NCBI RefSeq assembly: GCF_001571225.1
Contig: NZ_BCTJ01000006.1
Span: 89,882 to 153,881, forward strand
DNA length: 64,000 bases
Source of the DNA: Hydrogenophaga palleronii NBRC 102513
Lineage (GTDB): Bacteria; Pseudomonadota; Gammaproteobacteria; Burkholderiales; Burkholderiaceae_C
Reading direction: 5' to 3'
Shown one piece after another: positions 9,094 through 18,546 of this stretch; within the stretch, counting starts at the first letter, position 1; each line of letters starts with the position of its first letter. Position numbers and translations under genes: made by a program. The notes under the pieces were generated by a model that made no database searches, was not told the DNA's origin, and worked only from the letters and a program-made list of their open reading frames with translations.

Positions 9094-9238
9094 GCCACAC
9101 CCCCGTCACCCAAAATGTTTACAAAAAGGCACAATGCGCTCGGCAAGGACAGCCCGCCTTCACAAGACATCGGGCGCGCGGGCAGGTGGAAGGGATTCGG
9201 CATCAATCTGTGCAAGTCTGAACTGGAGGGAAACCATT

Positions 9239-10054
9239 ATGAACACGGAAGTGATCTGGAACTTCATCGTCACCCAGGGTGCCGATTTCGGCCTCAAGGT
9301 GCTGGGCGCCATCGTCGCCTGGATCGTCGGGCGCTGGCTCATCGGCGTGGCGGTCAGCCTGATCGGGCGCGCAATGGAAAAAGGCCGCAAGCTCGACGAG
9401 ACCCTGATCCGTTACCTCAAGTCCATCATCTCGGTGCTGCTGACGCTGGTGCTGATCCTGGCGATCCTCGACATCTTCGGCGTGCGCACCACCTCGTTCG
9501 CCGCCCTGCTGGCCGGTGCCGGCCTGGCCATCGGCGTGGCCTGGAGCGGCATGCTGGCGAACTTCGCCGCCGGCATCTTCCTGCAGGTGCTGCGGCCCTA
9601 CAAGGTGGGTGACTTCATCAGCGCCGGCGGCACCATCGGCACGGTGAAGGAGCTCGGCCTGTTCGCCACCACCATCCTCACGCCCGACAACGTGACCACC
9701 ATCGTGGGCAACAACAAGGTGTTCTCGGACAACATCCAGAACTTCAGCCAGGAACCGTTTCGCCGCGTGGATTGCCTGGCCAAGGTGGCCAACAGCGTGG
9801 ACGTGAACGACGCCATGGCGCGCCTGCGGGTGGCCGTGGCCGCCATCCCCAACGTGGTCGCCTCACCCGCGCCGGACGTGGAAATCCTGCAGTTCACGCC
9901 CGAAGGCCCGTTGCTCTGCGTGCGGCCGTACACCCACACCGACCACTACTGGCAGGTCTACTTCGACACCCACAAGGCGGTGGTCAGCACCTTCGGCGCG
10001 GCGGGTTACCCGGTGCCGGAAACGCCGGTGCTGCACCGCACGGTGGCGGCCTGA
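9239..10054 (+). CDS. mscS: Small-conductance mechanosensitive channel MscS-type
   Basis: A 271-residue channel protein of the typical MscS size. Two N-terminal helices (LKVLGAIVAWIVGRWLIGVAV and VLLTLVLILAILDIFGV) precede the pore-lining TM3, AALLAGAGLAIGVAWSG, which is rich in Ala/Gly as in MscS. The conserved LRPYKVGDFI follows at the start of the beta domain. It opens under membrane tension to release solutes during hypo-osmotic shock. A good ribosome-binding site (GGAGGG at 9225-9230) sits before the ATG. It is monocistronic and convergent with the glycosylase gene. Confidence 0.93.
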   Translation: MNTEVIWNFIVTQGADFGLKVLGAIVAWIVGRWLIGVAVSLIGRAMEKGRKLDETLIRYLKSIISVLLTLVLILAILDIFGVRTTSFAALLAGAGLAIGVAWSGMLANFAAGIFLQVLRPYKVGDFISAGGTIGTVKELGLFATTILTPDNVTTIVGNNKVFSDNIQNFSQEPFRRVDCLAKVANSVDVNDAMARLRVAVAAIPNVVASPAPDVEILQFTPEGPLLCVRPYTHTDHYWQVYFDTHKAVVSTFGAAGYPVPETPVLHRTVAA

Positions 10055-10088
10055 GGCACTCGCCAACAGACGGCGCGGGGCTGGCCGC

Positions 10089-10586
10089 TCAGCCACCCGC
10101 GCCGTGCCGGCGCAGCACCTCGGCCCAGGCCGCCAGCTTGCGGTCAAAACTCCAGCTGGCATTGGCCGGGCTGGTGGACGGCAGCTTGTACAGCGGCACG
10201 CCGAGTTTTTCGGTGTGCGTGGCGTGGCGAAAACTCTCGGCGCCGTTGTGCGCGATGGCGCCCAGCTTGGGACACTGCCAGCGCACCATCGAAAAATCGT
10301 TCAGCGCGGCGTTCTGGATGTTCACGTCCAGGCTGCCTTCGCGCTCGCAGGCGCCGTACACATCCCACACGCCGAGGCCGTGCGCGCGCAGGGCGGCAAC
10401 GCGGTCGACATAGTCCATCGCCGGCAGCGGCAGCGCCCACAGCGCGCCGAGAATCTTCCAGAAGTGGTTCTGCGGGTGGCCGTAGTACTGCTGCGTGCGC
10501 AACGAAGCCACACCCGGGAAGCTGCCGAGCACCAGCACGCGGGTGTCGGCATCCAGCACCGGCGCCAGGCCTTGCAGCCGGCTCAT
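10089..10586 (-). CDS. Hypoxanthine-DNA glycosylase (deoxyinosine glycosylase), UDG superfamily
   Basis: A 165-residue small UDG-superfamily protein. Motif 1, LVLGSFPGVASL, followed by QQYYGHPQNHFW, is the signature of the hypoxanthine-DNA glycosylase subfamily related to Mug. Motif 2, PSTSPANA, is near the C-terminus. It should excise deaminated adenine from DNA in base-excision repair. Its ATG overlaps the TatD stop in an ATGA (10583-10586), so the two are translationally coupled. The activity is assigned by motif only. Confidence 0.82.
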   Translation of the reverse strand: MSRLQGLAPVLDADTRVLVLGSFPGVASLRTQQYYGHPQNHFWKILGALWALPLPAMDYVDRVAALRAHGLGVWDVYGACEREGSLDVNIQNAALNDFSMVRWQCPKLGAIAHNGAESFRHATHTEKLGVPLYKLPSTSPANASWSFDRKLAAWAEVLRRHGAGG

Positions 10587-11428
10587 GTGACTGGCTCCAG
10601 CGCCTGCAACCCCGGCAGGGCCGCGAGTGCGTTGGTGGTGCTGGCCTGTGCCATGTGCTCCACCGGGATGTTGCGCAAGCCCGCCACCACCGCACCGATG
10701 CGTGGCAGTTCCAGCGGGCTGTTCACACCCTGGGCGCGGCCGGCCTCGCGCTCGGCGGCGGTCACGTACAGCCATTGCGGCGGGATGTCGGGCGCGTCGG
10801 TCTCCAGCACCAGGGCCGACAGCGGCAACTCAGTCGCCAGCCGGCGCAGCTGGCGCGCGGTGTCGAAGGTACAGGCGCCACCGAAACCGAGCTTGAAGCC
10901 CAGCTCGATGAAGGCCATGGCCTGTTGTTCGCTGCCGTTGAAGGCGTGGGCGATGCCGCCACTCACCGGGCGCTCGCGCAGGTGCTTGAGCAAAATGTCG
11001 GCGCTGCGCCGCACGTGCAGGATCACCGGCAGGCCGTGCCGGTGCGCCAGCTTGAGCTGCGCTCGGTAGAAAAAAACCTGGCGCTCGCGCATCTCGGGTG
11101 TGCACAGCGCGGGCACGAAGAAGTCCAGGCCGATCTCGCCCACCGCCACCAGGCGCGGGTCGTCGCGGTGTTCGGTGAGCGCAGCGTCGAGCGCGGCCAG
11201 GTCGCTGTCGTCTGCGCGCGGCACGTACAGCGGGTGGATGCCCAGCGCGTAGGCGTCGCCGGTGCGGTGCGCGAGGCGGCGCACGGTGTCGAAGTTGCTG
11301 CGTTCCACCGCCGGGATCACGCACAGGCCCACGCCCCGCTCGGCCGCGCCGCGGCGCTGGCTCAGGGTGAGCGCATGGTCGGCGCCGAACTCGGGCGCGT
11401 CCAGATGGCAGTGTGTGTCGATCCACAT
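10583..11428 (-). CDS. tatD: TatD-family metal-dependent hydrolase/DNase
   Basis: A 281-residue amidohydrolase-fold protein with TatD landmarks: metal-binding DTHCHLD at residues 4-10, GEIGLDFF in the middle, HVRRS around 150, and ETDAPDIPP near 215. TatD enzymes are Mg2+-dependent DNases with 3'-5' exonuclease activity and are linked to oxidative DNA damage repair. The start at 11428 places the HxH motif at the very N-terminus as in the family. The stop overlaps the glycosylase start by four bases, which points to a two-gene DNA maintenance operon. Confidence 0.9.
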   Translation of the reverse strand: MWIDTHCHLDAPEFGADHALTLSQRRGAAERGVGLCVIPAVERSNFDTVRRLAHRTGDAYALGIHPLYVPRADDSDLAALDAALTEHRDDPRLVAVGEIGLDFFVPALCTPEMRERQVFFYRAQLKLAHRHGLPVILHVRRSADILLKHLRERPVSGGIAHAFNGSEQQAMAFIELGFKLGFGGACTFDTARQLRRLATELPLSALVLETDAPDIPPQWLYVTAAEREAGRAQGVNSPLELPRIGAVVAGLRNIPVEHMAQASTTNALAALPGLQALEPVT

Positions 11429-11505
11429 GGCGGTATAAGGGGCATTGTGCCGGCAAGTCCCATGGCGGCCGGCGCAGCACAACAACAACCCGGAAGGAAA
11501 CCGAC

Positions 11506-11940
11506 ATGTCCCTGTCTCAACCACGCTCCCGCCTCGCCTGGCTCGCCGCTCCGGCGCTGATGGTCCTCACCGCCTGCGCCATGCCCGGCGCCCCCGCCGC
11601 CGCACCGCTGGTGGGCAGCGAGTGGTTGCTGGAAGACCTGGGCGGGCGCGGCGTGCTCGACCGCGTGCAAGCCACGCTGGCCTTCCCCGAAGCCGGGCGC
11701 GTGGCAGGCAACAGCTCGTGCAACCGTTTCTTCGGTTCCTACACGCTGATGCAGGACAAGGTGGCGTTCGGCCAGCTCGCGGGCACTCGCATGGCCTGTA
11801 CCGAAGCGGTGAACGAGCAGGAGATGCGGTACCTCGACGCGCTGCAGAAGGCGCAGCGCCTGGAGGTGCAGGGCAAGACCCTGCTGATGCACGTGCAGGG
11901 CCTCGACAAGCCGCTGCGTTTCACGCGCACCAAGCCCTGA
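11506..11940 (+). CDS. META-domain (HslJ-like) lipoprotein
   Basis: A 144-residue secreted protein. The N-terminus has an Arg-containing n-region, a hydrophobic core and the lipobox LTAC at about residues 22-25, so it is a probable lipoprotein. The body is one META domain: GSEWLLEDLGG, GNSSCNRFFGSY, and MACTEAVNEQEMRYLDAL are conserved positions. HslJ relatives in E. coli are linked to heat and novobiocin resistance; a molecular function is unknown. GGAAGGA at 11492-11498 provides a ribosome-binding site. It is convergent with lolD, with a hairpin between. Confidence 0.85.
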   Translation: MSLSQPRSRLAWLAAPALMVLTACAMPGAPAAAPLVGSEWLLEDLGGRGVLDRVQATLAFPEAGRVAGNSSCNRFFGSYTLMQDKVAFGQLAGTRMACTEAVNEQEMRYLDALQKAQRLEVQGKTLLMHVQGLDKPLRFTRTKP

Positions 11941-12016
11941 TCTTCACACTGCGGCCCCGGAGCGGATTGCCTGATCCAGTGCAGCCCGGGAACCGGCTCT
12001 GCCGGGCCTGAGGCTG

Positions 12017-12045
12017 CACCCCCGCGCAGAGCGCGGCGGGGGGTG
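12017..12045. terminator. GC-rich hairpin between convergent genes
   Basis: A stem of CACCCCC plus GCGC pairs with GCGC plus GGGGGTG across an AGA loop, with a short bulge on the 3' side. It lies between the META lipoprotein gene and the end of lolD, which converge here. There is no U-tract, so it is a candidate bidirectional or Rho-assisted terminator only. Just upstream is a related GC-rich stem (AACCGGCTCTGCCGGG). Confidence 0.4.
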
Positions 12046-12048
12046 TCC

Positions 12049-12715
<667 letters not shown>

Positions 12716-12723
<8 letters not shown>

Positions 12724-13972
12724 AGCGAAGGGCTTCTGCAGGGTTGACGCGGCTCGCGCGCCAGCTCGGGTAGATGGTGGCCAGGAAGGACAGCACCAGC
12801 GAGATCACCGCCACCGGCAGGATGTCGCTCTGCTGCGGATCGCTCGGCATGCGGCTGATCAGGTAGATGTCCTGCGGCAGGAAGCTCGCGCCCAGCAGGC
12901 GTTCGAGCGCCGGCACGATGGTGTCGATGTTGAAAGCGATACCCAAGCCGAGCAGCAGGCCCGCCCCGGTGCCGATGATGCCGACCATCGCACCCTGCAC
13001 CATGAACACGCCCATGATGCTGCGCGGGCTCGCGCCCAGGGTGCGCAGGATGGCGATGTCGGCGCGCTTGTCGGTCACCGTCATCACCAGGGTGGACACC
13101 AGGTTGAAGGCGGCCACGGCGACGATCAGCGTGAGGATGATGAACATCATGCGTTTTTCGAGCTGCACGGCCGCGAACCAGGTGCGGTTCTGGCGCGTCC
13201 AGTCGCGCACCAGCAGGCCGGGGTCGAGGTCGGCGGCGATGGACAACGCCACCTCGCGCGCCTGGTGCAGGTTCTTGATCTTCACGCGCACGCCGGTCGG
13301 GCCTTCCACGCGGAAGATGCGTGCCGCGTCGTCCTGGTGCAGCAGGGCCAGCGCCGAGTCGTATTCGAAGTGGCCGGAATCGAAGGTGCCCACCACCGTC
13401 ATCTGGCGGATGCGCGGCACCACGCCGGCCGGCGTCACCTGGCCGCTGGGCGCGATCAGCGTCACCGTGTCGCCGGCGATCACGCCCAGGCTGCGCGCCA
13501 GTTCACCACCGAGGATGACGCCGAACTCACCCGGCACCAGGCGTGGCAGCAGGGTGTCAGACAAGTCAGCCACCAGATCGGTCACCTTGGGTTCAAGCGC
13601 CGGGTCGATGCCGCGCACCAGCGTGCCCTTCATGTCCTCGCCGCGTGCGATCAGCGCCTGCGCGCCCACGAACGGCGCGGCGCCCAGCACTTCCGGATGG
13701 CGCTCGATGCGCGCCAGCGTCTCGGCCAGATCGGGGATGGCCTGGCCGTTGGGTTCAAACACCTCGATGTGCGACAACACGCCCAGCATGCGGTCACGCA
13801 CCTCCTTCTGGAAGCCGTTCATGACCGAGAGCACGATGATGAGCGCAGCCACCCCCAGCGCAATGCCCAGCATGGACACGCCCGAGATGAAGGAGATGAA
13901 GCCGTTGCGCCGGGTGGCGCGGCCGGCGCGGGTGTAGCGCCAGCCCAGGATGAGTTCGTATGGGGTTTGCAT
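12716..13972 (-). CDS. lolC: Lipoprotein-releasing system permease LolC/LolE family
   Basis: A 418-residue permease with the N-terminal sequence [14 protein letters not shown] and [31 protein letters not shown] forming the first helix. A large periplasmic MacB-PCD domain follows, then three C-terminal FtsX helices containing [18 protein letters not shown] sequence (here [20 protein letters not shown]). This is the classical LolC/LolE layout. The ATG at 13972 puts the conserved N-terminus at residue 3; upstream in-frame codons are antisense to the neighbouring gene. It is divergent from the RpfE-like gene with a 40-base gap. Confidence 0.93.
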
Positions 13973-14012
13973 GGTGAAGTGCGGGCATTGTGGCATCCCC
14001 GACAATCGGAGC

Positions 14013-15008
14013 ATGCCCGCATCCCACACGGCCTCTGAGCCGACCCCGCACCTGCTGGTTCCTTTCGCCAGCGCGAGCGACCCCGGCTGCCGCGCCGTGT
14101 TGCCGCAGCTGAAGCTGCCGCAGCTCGGCGCGCTGCTGGCCGAACTGACACCGGTGGTGGCCGACACGGGCGACGAGCACAGCCTGAGCCCACCGCACGA
14201 ACGCGCGCTGGCGCAGGCCATCGGCCTGCTGCGCGCCGACGGTTGCCCGTTCGACGACGGCCTCATTCCCTGGGCCGCGCTCGACGATGCGCAGCCAGGC
14301 ACACCGCAGGCCTGGTTCACGCCCTGCCACTTCCAGGTCGGCATGGAGCAGGTGACGCTGCTGCCGCCGGATCAGCTCGACCTGAACGACGCGCAGTCGC
14401 GCGCACTGTTCGATGCGCTGGCACCGTATTGCGCCGAGGACGGCATCACGCTGAGCTACCAGTCGGCCACGCGCTGGCACGCACGCGGCGAGCCGCTGCG
14501 CGGCATTGCCTGCGCCAGCCTGGACCGCGTGGGCGGCCGCTCGGTGGAAGCCTGGATGCCGGAGAGCACGGCCAACCCGCCGGGCAGCCGCCTGCTCAAG
14601 CGCCTGCAGAGCGAGGCGCAGATGCTGTTCTACACGCACGCCGTGCACGATGCGCGCGCAGCCGCGCGCCAGCACCCGGTCAACGGCTTCTGGGTCAGCG
14701 GCGCGGGCGCGCTCGACCATGCCCTGCCACGGTACACACCGCCCACCCAGCCCCAGGGCCTGCGGCAGGCCGCGCTGCAAGCCGACTGGTCCGGCTGGCA
14801 ACAGGCCTGGGCCGCGCTCGACGCCGGCGACATTGCGCAGGCGCTGGCGCGTGTGCAGCGCGGTGAGCCCTTCACCCTGACGCTCTGTGGCGAACGCAGC
14901 GCACAACGTTTCACCCATGCCCCGCGCAGCGCCGTTGCGCGTGTGGGCCGATGGATCAAGAACCTGCCGGGCCGTGCCCCGGCCTGGAAGACGCTGGAAA
15001 CCCTATGA
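14013..15008 (+). CDS. RpfE-like/phosphoglycerate-mutase-annotated conserved protein upstream of recJ
   Basis: A 331-residue cytosolic protein conserved in beta- and gamma-proteobacteria directly before recJ. Homologues are variously called 'regulatory protein RpfE type' or 'phosphoglycerate mutase'; no catalytic motif for the latter is visible. Recognisable stretches are CHFQVGMEQVTLLPP in the middle and HPVNGFWVSGAGAL near residue 230. The last codons overlap the recJ start in an ATGA (15005-15008), indicating translational coupling. The start at 14013 is the first ATG after the divergent gap. Function unknown. Confidence 0.8.
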   Translation: MPASHTASEPTPHLLVPFASASDPGCRAVLPQLKLPQLGALLAELTPVVADTGDEHSLSPPHERALAQAIGLLRADGCPFDDGLIPWAALDDAQPGTPQAWFTPCHFQVGMEQVTLLPPDQLDLNDAQSRALFDALAPYCAEDGITLSYQSATRWHARGEPLRGIACASLDRVGGRSVEAWMPESTANPPGSRLLKRLQSEAQMLFYTHAVHDARAAARQHPVNGFWVSGAGALDHALPRYTPPTQPQGLRQAALQADWSGWQQAWAALDAGDIAQALARVQRGEPFTLTLCGERSAQRFTHAPRSAVARVGRWIKNLPGRAPAWKTLETL

Positions 15009-16825
15009 AGATCATCACCCGCGACGTGCCTCCGCGCGCCGCCTGGACCCTGGAACAAGGCGGCCTGCACCCGCTGCTGGCGCGCCTGTTCGCCGCGCGC
15101 GGCATCACCAGCCCGGACGAACTCGACGACTCGCTGGCGCGCCTGATTCCGCCCACGCAAATGCTGGGCGCGCAAGACGCGGCGTGCGCCCTGGCCGACG
15201 CCATGGCGGCGCAGAAAAACATCTGCATCGTGGCCGACTACGACTGCGACGGCGCCACCGCCTGCGCGGTCGGCCTGCGCGGCCTGCGCCTGCTCGGCGC
15301 GCCGATGGGCTTCGACCGCGTGAACTACCTGGTGCCCGACCGCGTCACCGACGGTTATGGCCTCACGCCCTCGATTGCCAGACGCGTGAAGGCGCAAGGC
15401 GCCGACGTGCTGGTGACGGTGGACAACGGCATCGCCAGCGTGGACGGCGTGCGCGCCGCGCGCGAGCTGGGCCTGCAGGTGATCGTCACCGACCACCACT
15501 TGCCGGCCTTGAAAGACGGCGAGATCACGCTGCCCACCGACTGCATCATCGTCAACCCCAACCAGCCCGGCTGTCCGTTTGAAAGCAAGTCGATTGCCGG
15601 CGTGGGTGTGATGTTCTACGTGCTGCTGGCGCTGCGCGCCGAATTGCGCGAGCGCGGTGTTTTCAGTGCGCGCCCCGACGCCGGGCCGCCCCAAGGCGGG
15701 GCAGCGCCCGTGGGGGGCAGCGCACCACGCGAAGCGGGCAGCGTGGGGGCAGCCGTCCCTCAGCCGAAGATCGACGCCCTGCTGCCGCTGGTGGCACTCG
15801 GCACGGTGGCCGACGTCGTCAAGCTCGACGCCAACAACCGCCGCCTGGTCTCGCAGGGTTTGAAGCGCGTGCGCGCCGGCGCCATGCCGCCGGGCATGAC
15901 GGCCCTGTTCAACGCCGCCGCGCGCAAGCCGGCCGCGGCCACCGGCTTCGACTTCGGTTTTGCCCTCGGCCCGCGCCTGAACGCGGCCGGCCGCCTGGCC
16001 GACATGACGCTGGGCATCGAATGCCTGACCACCGACGACGCGCTGCGCGCCGACGAGCTGGCGCGTACGCTGGACGGCATCAACCGCGAGCGCAAGGCCA
16101 TCGAAGGCGACATGCGCGAGCAGGCGCTGCAGATGGCCGAGGAGATGTTCGACGAATCGGAAGAGCCGCCGCCCGCGCTGGTGGTGTTCGACCCCGACTT
16201 CCACGAAGGCGTGGTCGGCATCGTGGCCTCGCGCCTGAAGGACAAGCTGCACCGCCCGACCTTCGTGTTCGCCGCCAGCGGCGCCGAGGGCAAGGAGCAC
16301 GAGCTCAAGGGCTCGGGCCGCTCCATCGCCGGCTTCCACCTGCGCGACGCTCTCGACCTCGTCGCCAAGCGCCACCCGGGTGTGCTGCTGCGTTTTGGCG
16401 GCCACGCGATGGCCGCCGGCTGCACCATCGACGAAGAGCACCTGGAAACCTTCGAGGCCGGCCTGCAGCAGGTGGCCCACGAGTGGCTCGACGCCGCCAC
16501 CCTGCAGCGCCGCATGGAGGCCGACGGCCCGCTGGACACGCAGTACCGCCGCGCCGACATGGTGGATACGCTGCACAAGGAGGTGTGGGGCCAGGGCTTT
16601 GCGCCGCCGGTGTTCTGCGAGGAAGTGCAGGTGGTGTCGCAAAGGCTGGTGGGTGAGAAGCACCTGGCCCTGAAGCTCAAGCACCAGGGCGAGCCGGTGG
16701 ACGGCATCTGGTTCGGCCACACCGACCCGCTGCCCGCACGCGTGAAGATCGCCTTCCGCCTCGACGCAGACGAATGGCAGGGCCAGCGGCGGGTGCGGTT
16801 TCTGGTGGAGGCGGCGGAGATCTGA
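15005..16825 (+). CDS. recJ: Single-stranded-DNA-specific exonuclease RecJ
   Basis: A 606-residue DHH-family 5'-3' exonuclease used in recombination and mismatch repair. Motif I is VADYDCDGATA (~75-85), then VDNGIAS, and the DHH motif TDHHLP is near 163-168. The DHHA1 region contains GSGRSIAGFHLRDAL and FGGHAMAAGCTI. The C-terminal OB fold ends in the last ~110 residues. Unusual is a low-complexity Gly/Ala/Pro insertion at residues ~221-252 (15665-15760), between the LRERG helix and IDALLPLVALGTVADVV. It reads like an in-frame intergenic repeat and makes the protein slightly longer than common RecJ. Confidence 0.95.
   Translation: MKIITRDVPPRAAWTLEQGGLHPLLARLFAARGITSPDELDDSLARLIPPTQMLGAQDAACALADAMAAQKNICIVADYDCDGATACAVGLRGLRLLGAPMGFDRVNYLVPDRVTDGYGLTPSIARRVKAQGADVLVTVDNGIASVDGVRAARELGLQVIVTDHHLPALKDGEITLPTDCIIVNPNQPGCPFESKSIAGVGVMFYVLLALRAELRERGVFSARPDAGPPQGGAAPVGGSAPREAGSVGAAVPQPKIDALLPLVALGTVADVVKLDANNRRLVSQGLKRVRAGAMPPGMTALFNAAARKPAAATGFDFGFALGPRLNAAGRLADMTLGIECLTTDDALRADELARTLDGINRERKAIEGDMREQALQMAEEMFDESEEPPPALVVFDPDFHEGVVGIVASRLKDKLHRPTFVFAASGAEGKEHELKGSGRSIAGFHLRDALDLVAKRHPGVLLRFGGHAMAAGCTIDEEHLETFEAGLQQVAHEWLDAATLQRRMEADGPLDTQYRRADMVDTLHKEVWGQGFAPPVFCEEVQVVSQRLVGEKHLALKLKHQGEPVDGIWFGHTDPLPARVKIAFRLDADEWQGQRRVRFLVEAAEI
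15665..15760 (+). repeat. Repeat-like GC-rich in-frame insertion inside recJ
   Basis: About 96 bases rich in GGGGC and GGGGGCAGCG words interrupt an otherwise conserved stretch of RecJ. The words GGGGGCAGCGCACC and GAAGCGGGCAGCGTGGGGGC resemble intergenic palindromic repeats I associate with Comamonadaceae genomes. The length is divisible by three and no stop is introduced. That the element is a mobile or REP-like unit is inference. Confidence 0.4.
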
Positions 16826-16905
16826 ACGGTATCCGCTTCCCGGGTCTGGGTTCGCCTGGGTTTCGCTCAGGCGCCTCGCGGGATCAAGGTCACGGCGCGC
16901 CCTGC

Positions 16906-17098
16906 TCCGCGAATGTCCCCCGGCGGCTGGTGCCGCCTCCTCCTTGATTTCGCTGCGCAGAGCACCCCATGCCCTCGATCTGAAGGAACAGTGGCGTGCC
17001 TGCGCTGGCGCGCCGACAGGTCGCTGGTGATCGGGTGGTTCGCCGCAGCGAAATAAAGGGGGAGAACCGGCGCAGCCGGTTCGGAGGACATTCGCGGA
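16906..17098. repeat. Inverted pair of ~52-base REP-like units
   Basis: The recJ-to-antiporter gap (16826-17140) has no gene but holds two copies of one unit in opposite orientation, at 16906-16957 and 17044-17098. Both share TCCGCGAATGTCC at the outer end and TTTCGCTGCG at the inner end. Each has its own central palindrome, GGCGGCTGGTGCCGCC or AACCGGCTGCGCCGGTT. A further pair, GGTCGCTGGTGA at 17019-17030 and TCACCAGCGACC at 17113-17124, nests around the right unit. The layout is typical of REP/BIME elements. It lies between convergent genes and could end transcription from both sides. Confidence 0.65.
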
Positions 17099-17140
17099 GG
17101 CGAGCCGCCCGGTCACCAGCGACCGGCGCCTCGTCAACGC

Positions 17141-18403
17141 TCAAAGAAGCCAAAACGCAGCGGCAGCGACAGCCGTCGGCCCCAGAGCGCCCAGCAACAA
17201 ACCCACCGCACTCACGGTTTCGTCTGCAAAGCCGCGCTTGAGCAACGCGACACCGGCCGGATTGGGCGCATTGGCGATGACCGTGAGGCCACCGCCGGCC
17301 ACGGCTCCTGCGACCAGCATGTATTTCGCCTCATCGGAAATGCCGGCGATGAGCGAGCCCAGGTAGGTGAGCGCCGCGTTGTCGGTGATGGCCGTCAGCC
17401 CCAGTGCGCCGAAGAACAGCGCCACCGGCTCCAGCCCGGAGACGATCGGCTGCAGCCACCACGCCTGCATGCCGCCCAGCACCACCAGACCGGCCAGGAA
17501 AAAGGCCACCAGCAAGGCTTCCTTGAGGATGAGCGGGTTCTGGTGTTCGCGGTAGGCCTGCGTGAAGCCCATGAACAGGAGGAACAGGCCCAGGAAGATC
17601 ACCGGGTGGTGCGCAAAAACCACCACGCCGGCCAGCAGCCCCAGGTGAATGGCCACCACCGGCAGCGGTACACGGGTTTCCTTGGGCAAACCATCGTTGA
17701 CCAGCGGGCCACTGCCCAGATGCGGGCCGAGCACCAGTGTGGCCACCGTGGCATTCACGACGACCGCCAGCGCCGCCTTCCAGCCGAAGTGGGTGAACAT
17801 GAAGGCACTGTCCCATTGCCAGGTGGTGGCCACCATAAGCACCGGCGGTGCTGCATACGAAGTGAGCGTGCCGCCGATGGAGATGTTCACGAACAACACG
17901 CCCAGCGCCAGGTATTTCGCGCCCTCAGGCACATGGGGGCGGAATATGCGCGGTGCCAGCATCAGCGCGGCAATCGTCATGGCCGCCGGCTCGGTGATGA
18001 GCGAGCCCAGCAGCGGCACGGCGGCCAGGCCGAGCCAGGCGGTGGCCAGGGGTGTGGAAAAGGGCAAACGCTCGGCGATGCTGTGCACGCCCGCCATCAC
18101 GGTGCGCAGCACCGGCCGCGACGCGGCCATCACCATCACGACAAAGACGAACAGCGGTTCGGTGTAGTTGCGCGATTCGGCATAGGCCAGTGCCTGGTCG
18201 CCGCCGACCGCGAGCGACATGCCCACGATCAACACCATGGCCCAGAAGCCAAACACCACTTCCACCTCGCCCAACAGGTGGAAAAGGCCGGCGTGGCGGG
18301 GGAAACGATGGGAGAGCCGCTCGAACTGCTTGGCCGCGAAGGTGTGCAGGAGGGCGATGGCAAAGATGGCGGCAGCCATCCACTCGACGAAGGTCTGGGT
18401 CAT
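17141..18403 (-). CDS. Putative Na+/H+ antiporter
   Basis: A 420-residue polytopic protein with about eleven hydrophobic segments. The start MTQTFVEWMAAAIFAIALLHTF and the segments PLLGSLITEPAAMTIAALMLAP and GGLTVIANAPNPAG are characteristic of the 'putative Na+/H+ antiporter' family (PF07399-like), which belongs to the ion transporter superfamily with NhaD and ArsB. It should exchange monovalent cations for protons in the inner membrane; the ion is unproven. It is alone on the minus strand between a repeat-rich gap and algR. Confidence 0.82.
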   Translation of the reverse strand: MTQTFVEWMAAAIFAIALLHTFAAKQFERLSHRFPRHAGLFHLLGEVEVVFGFWAMVLIVGMSLAVGGDQALAYAESRNYTEPLFVFVVMVMAASRPVLRTVMAGVHSIAERLPFSTPLATAWLGLAAVPLLGSLITEPAAMTIAALMLAPRIFRPHVPEGAKYLALGVLFVNISIGGTLTSYAAPPVLMVATTWQWDSAFMFTHFGWKAALAVVVNATVATLVLGPHLGSGPLVNDGLPKETRVPLPVVAIHLGLLAGVVVFAHHPVIFLGLFLLFMGFTQAYREHQNPLILKEALLVAFFLAGLVVLGGMQAWWLQPIVSGLEPVALFFGALGLTAITDNAALTYLGSLIAGISDEAKYMLVAGAVAGGGLTVIANAPNPAGVALLKRGFADETVSAVGLLLGALGPTAVAAAAFWLL

Positions 18404-18546
18404 GGGTCAGGTCGCAGGAAAACCGCGAGGCGGCCCGACCATTCGCAAAACCTGACACGCCCCCTTGGCGTGCCACCCGTGCGCGATTTTAGCTGGGCAG
18501 GTGTGTCATGAGCCGAGCCTGCCGAGAACGCATGGCCCGAAACAAC

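Noticed and set aside
9094..9238. Riboswitch or small RNA before mscS
   Set aside because: The gap has only an A/T-richer patch near 9115-9135 and a ribosome-binding site; no conserved structure was recognised.
14630..17137. 835-codon open frame on the minus strand across recJ
   Set aside because: Covers recJ and a repeat-rich gap, with no family similarity; explained by GC skew of codon positions.
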